This document shows, piece after piece, positions 63,922-64,000 of a stretch of DNA of 64,000 nucleotides; position 1 is the first letter of the stretch; every line of letters starts with the position of its first letter. The notes beneath the pieces are model-generated. The model worked only from the letters and a program-made list of their open reading frames with translations, made no database searches and was not told the DNA's origin. The position numbers and the translations under genes are program-made. The stretch covers positions 383,899 through 447,898 of the forward strand of contig NZ_JAEQNA010000002.1 in NCBI RefSeq assembly GCF_016722895.1. The letters run 5' to 3'. Source of the DNA: Ramlibacter aurantiacus (GTDB taxonomy: Bacteria; Pseudomonadota; Gammaproteobacteria; Burkholderiales; Burkholderiaceae_C).

Positions 63922-64000
63922 ACGGGTTCCACGGCTCTCAAGCTGGCGAACGTCTCTCGACGATCACCGGTGGGCAGGTTCCCGGTGCAGTTTCGGTCAG

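Overview
The window is a 64 kb piece of a GC-rich chromosome with very compact coding. Gene content points to a betaproteobacterium of the order Burkholderiales, most likely family Comamonadaceae. The reasons are a mobR/mobA pair very like the 3-hydroxybenzoate 4-hydroxylase locus of Comamonas, two Bug-type (TctC) periplasmic binding proteins, a dioxygenase-associated mini-protein with a recombinase-like HTH label, and a Variovorax-like SenA/EgtB-family protein. Assignment rests on recalled family resemblance only. No phage, integrase, transposase or CRISPR array was seen.

Layout. 1-3292: tail of a MetE-like methyltransferase, then the divergent mobR and mobA with an operator between them. 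3418-9467: housekeeping and unknown genes, including a membrane-protein/AraC pair, a di-heme peroxidase-like operon and a 38-bp perfect palindrome. 9565-18084: a complete respiratory formate dehydrogenase locus on the minus strand (selB, Sec-containing alpha subunit, FeS beta subunit, NrfD-like membrane subunit, small lipoprotein, fdhE, unknown 114-aa protein). The alpha subunit is read through an in-frame UGA (Sec190) followed by a clear bacterial SECIS hairpin. 18261-27782: small unknown proteins, an orphan sulfate-binding protein, a cysteine-dioxygenase-like cupin, a molybdopterin-fold protein, lipoproteins, a heterodimeric MdlAB-type ABC exporter and a methyltransferase.

27928-44469 is the most distinctive part: a two-armed catabolic cluster. 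The plus arm encodes SDR, cupin, alpha/beta-hydrolase, IclR regulator, TPP enzyme, aspartate-dehydrogenase-like protein, aldehyde dehydrogenase, TctC, unknown, Rid-like protein and an atypical SDR. The minus arm encodes a VOC protein, a 74-aa HTH-like protein, a Rieske oxygenase, its reductase and a second TctC. A 16-bp motif (GTTTCAnAnACAAAAC) sits at the head of both arms, so I infer one regulon, probably under the IclR protein. The substrate is not obvious; a substituted aromatic acid, perhaps with nitrogen, is my inference. A SenA/EgtB-family enzyme, a GYD protein and a secreted unknown lie between the arms.

44624-49894: ThpR RNA ligase, two tandem GNAT paralogues with a duplicated thpR tail between them, a CPA2 cation antiporter, an NmrA pseudogene and a cytochrome c. 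50100-54890: arsR-acr3, a two-component system divergent from a Met/His/Gly-rich exported protein, and two small proteins. 55133-61139: a six-gene Mrp-type Na+/H+ antiporter operon with fused subunits A and B, every junction overlapping. 61108-63827: a GH15-family glucanohydrolase and a pirin. The right edge carries a tRNA-Gly(CCC)-like gene whose 3' half is canonical but whose D-arm region is abnormally long.
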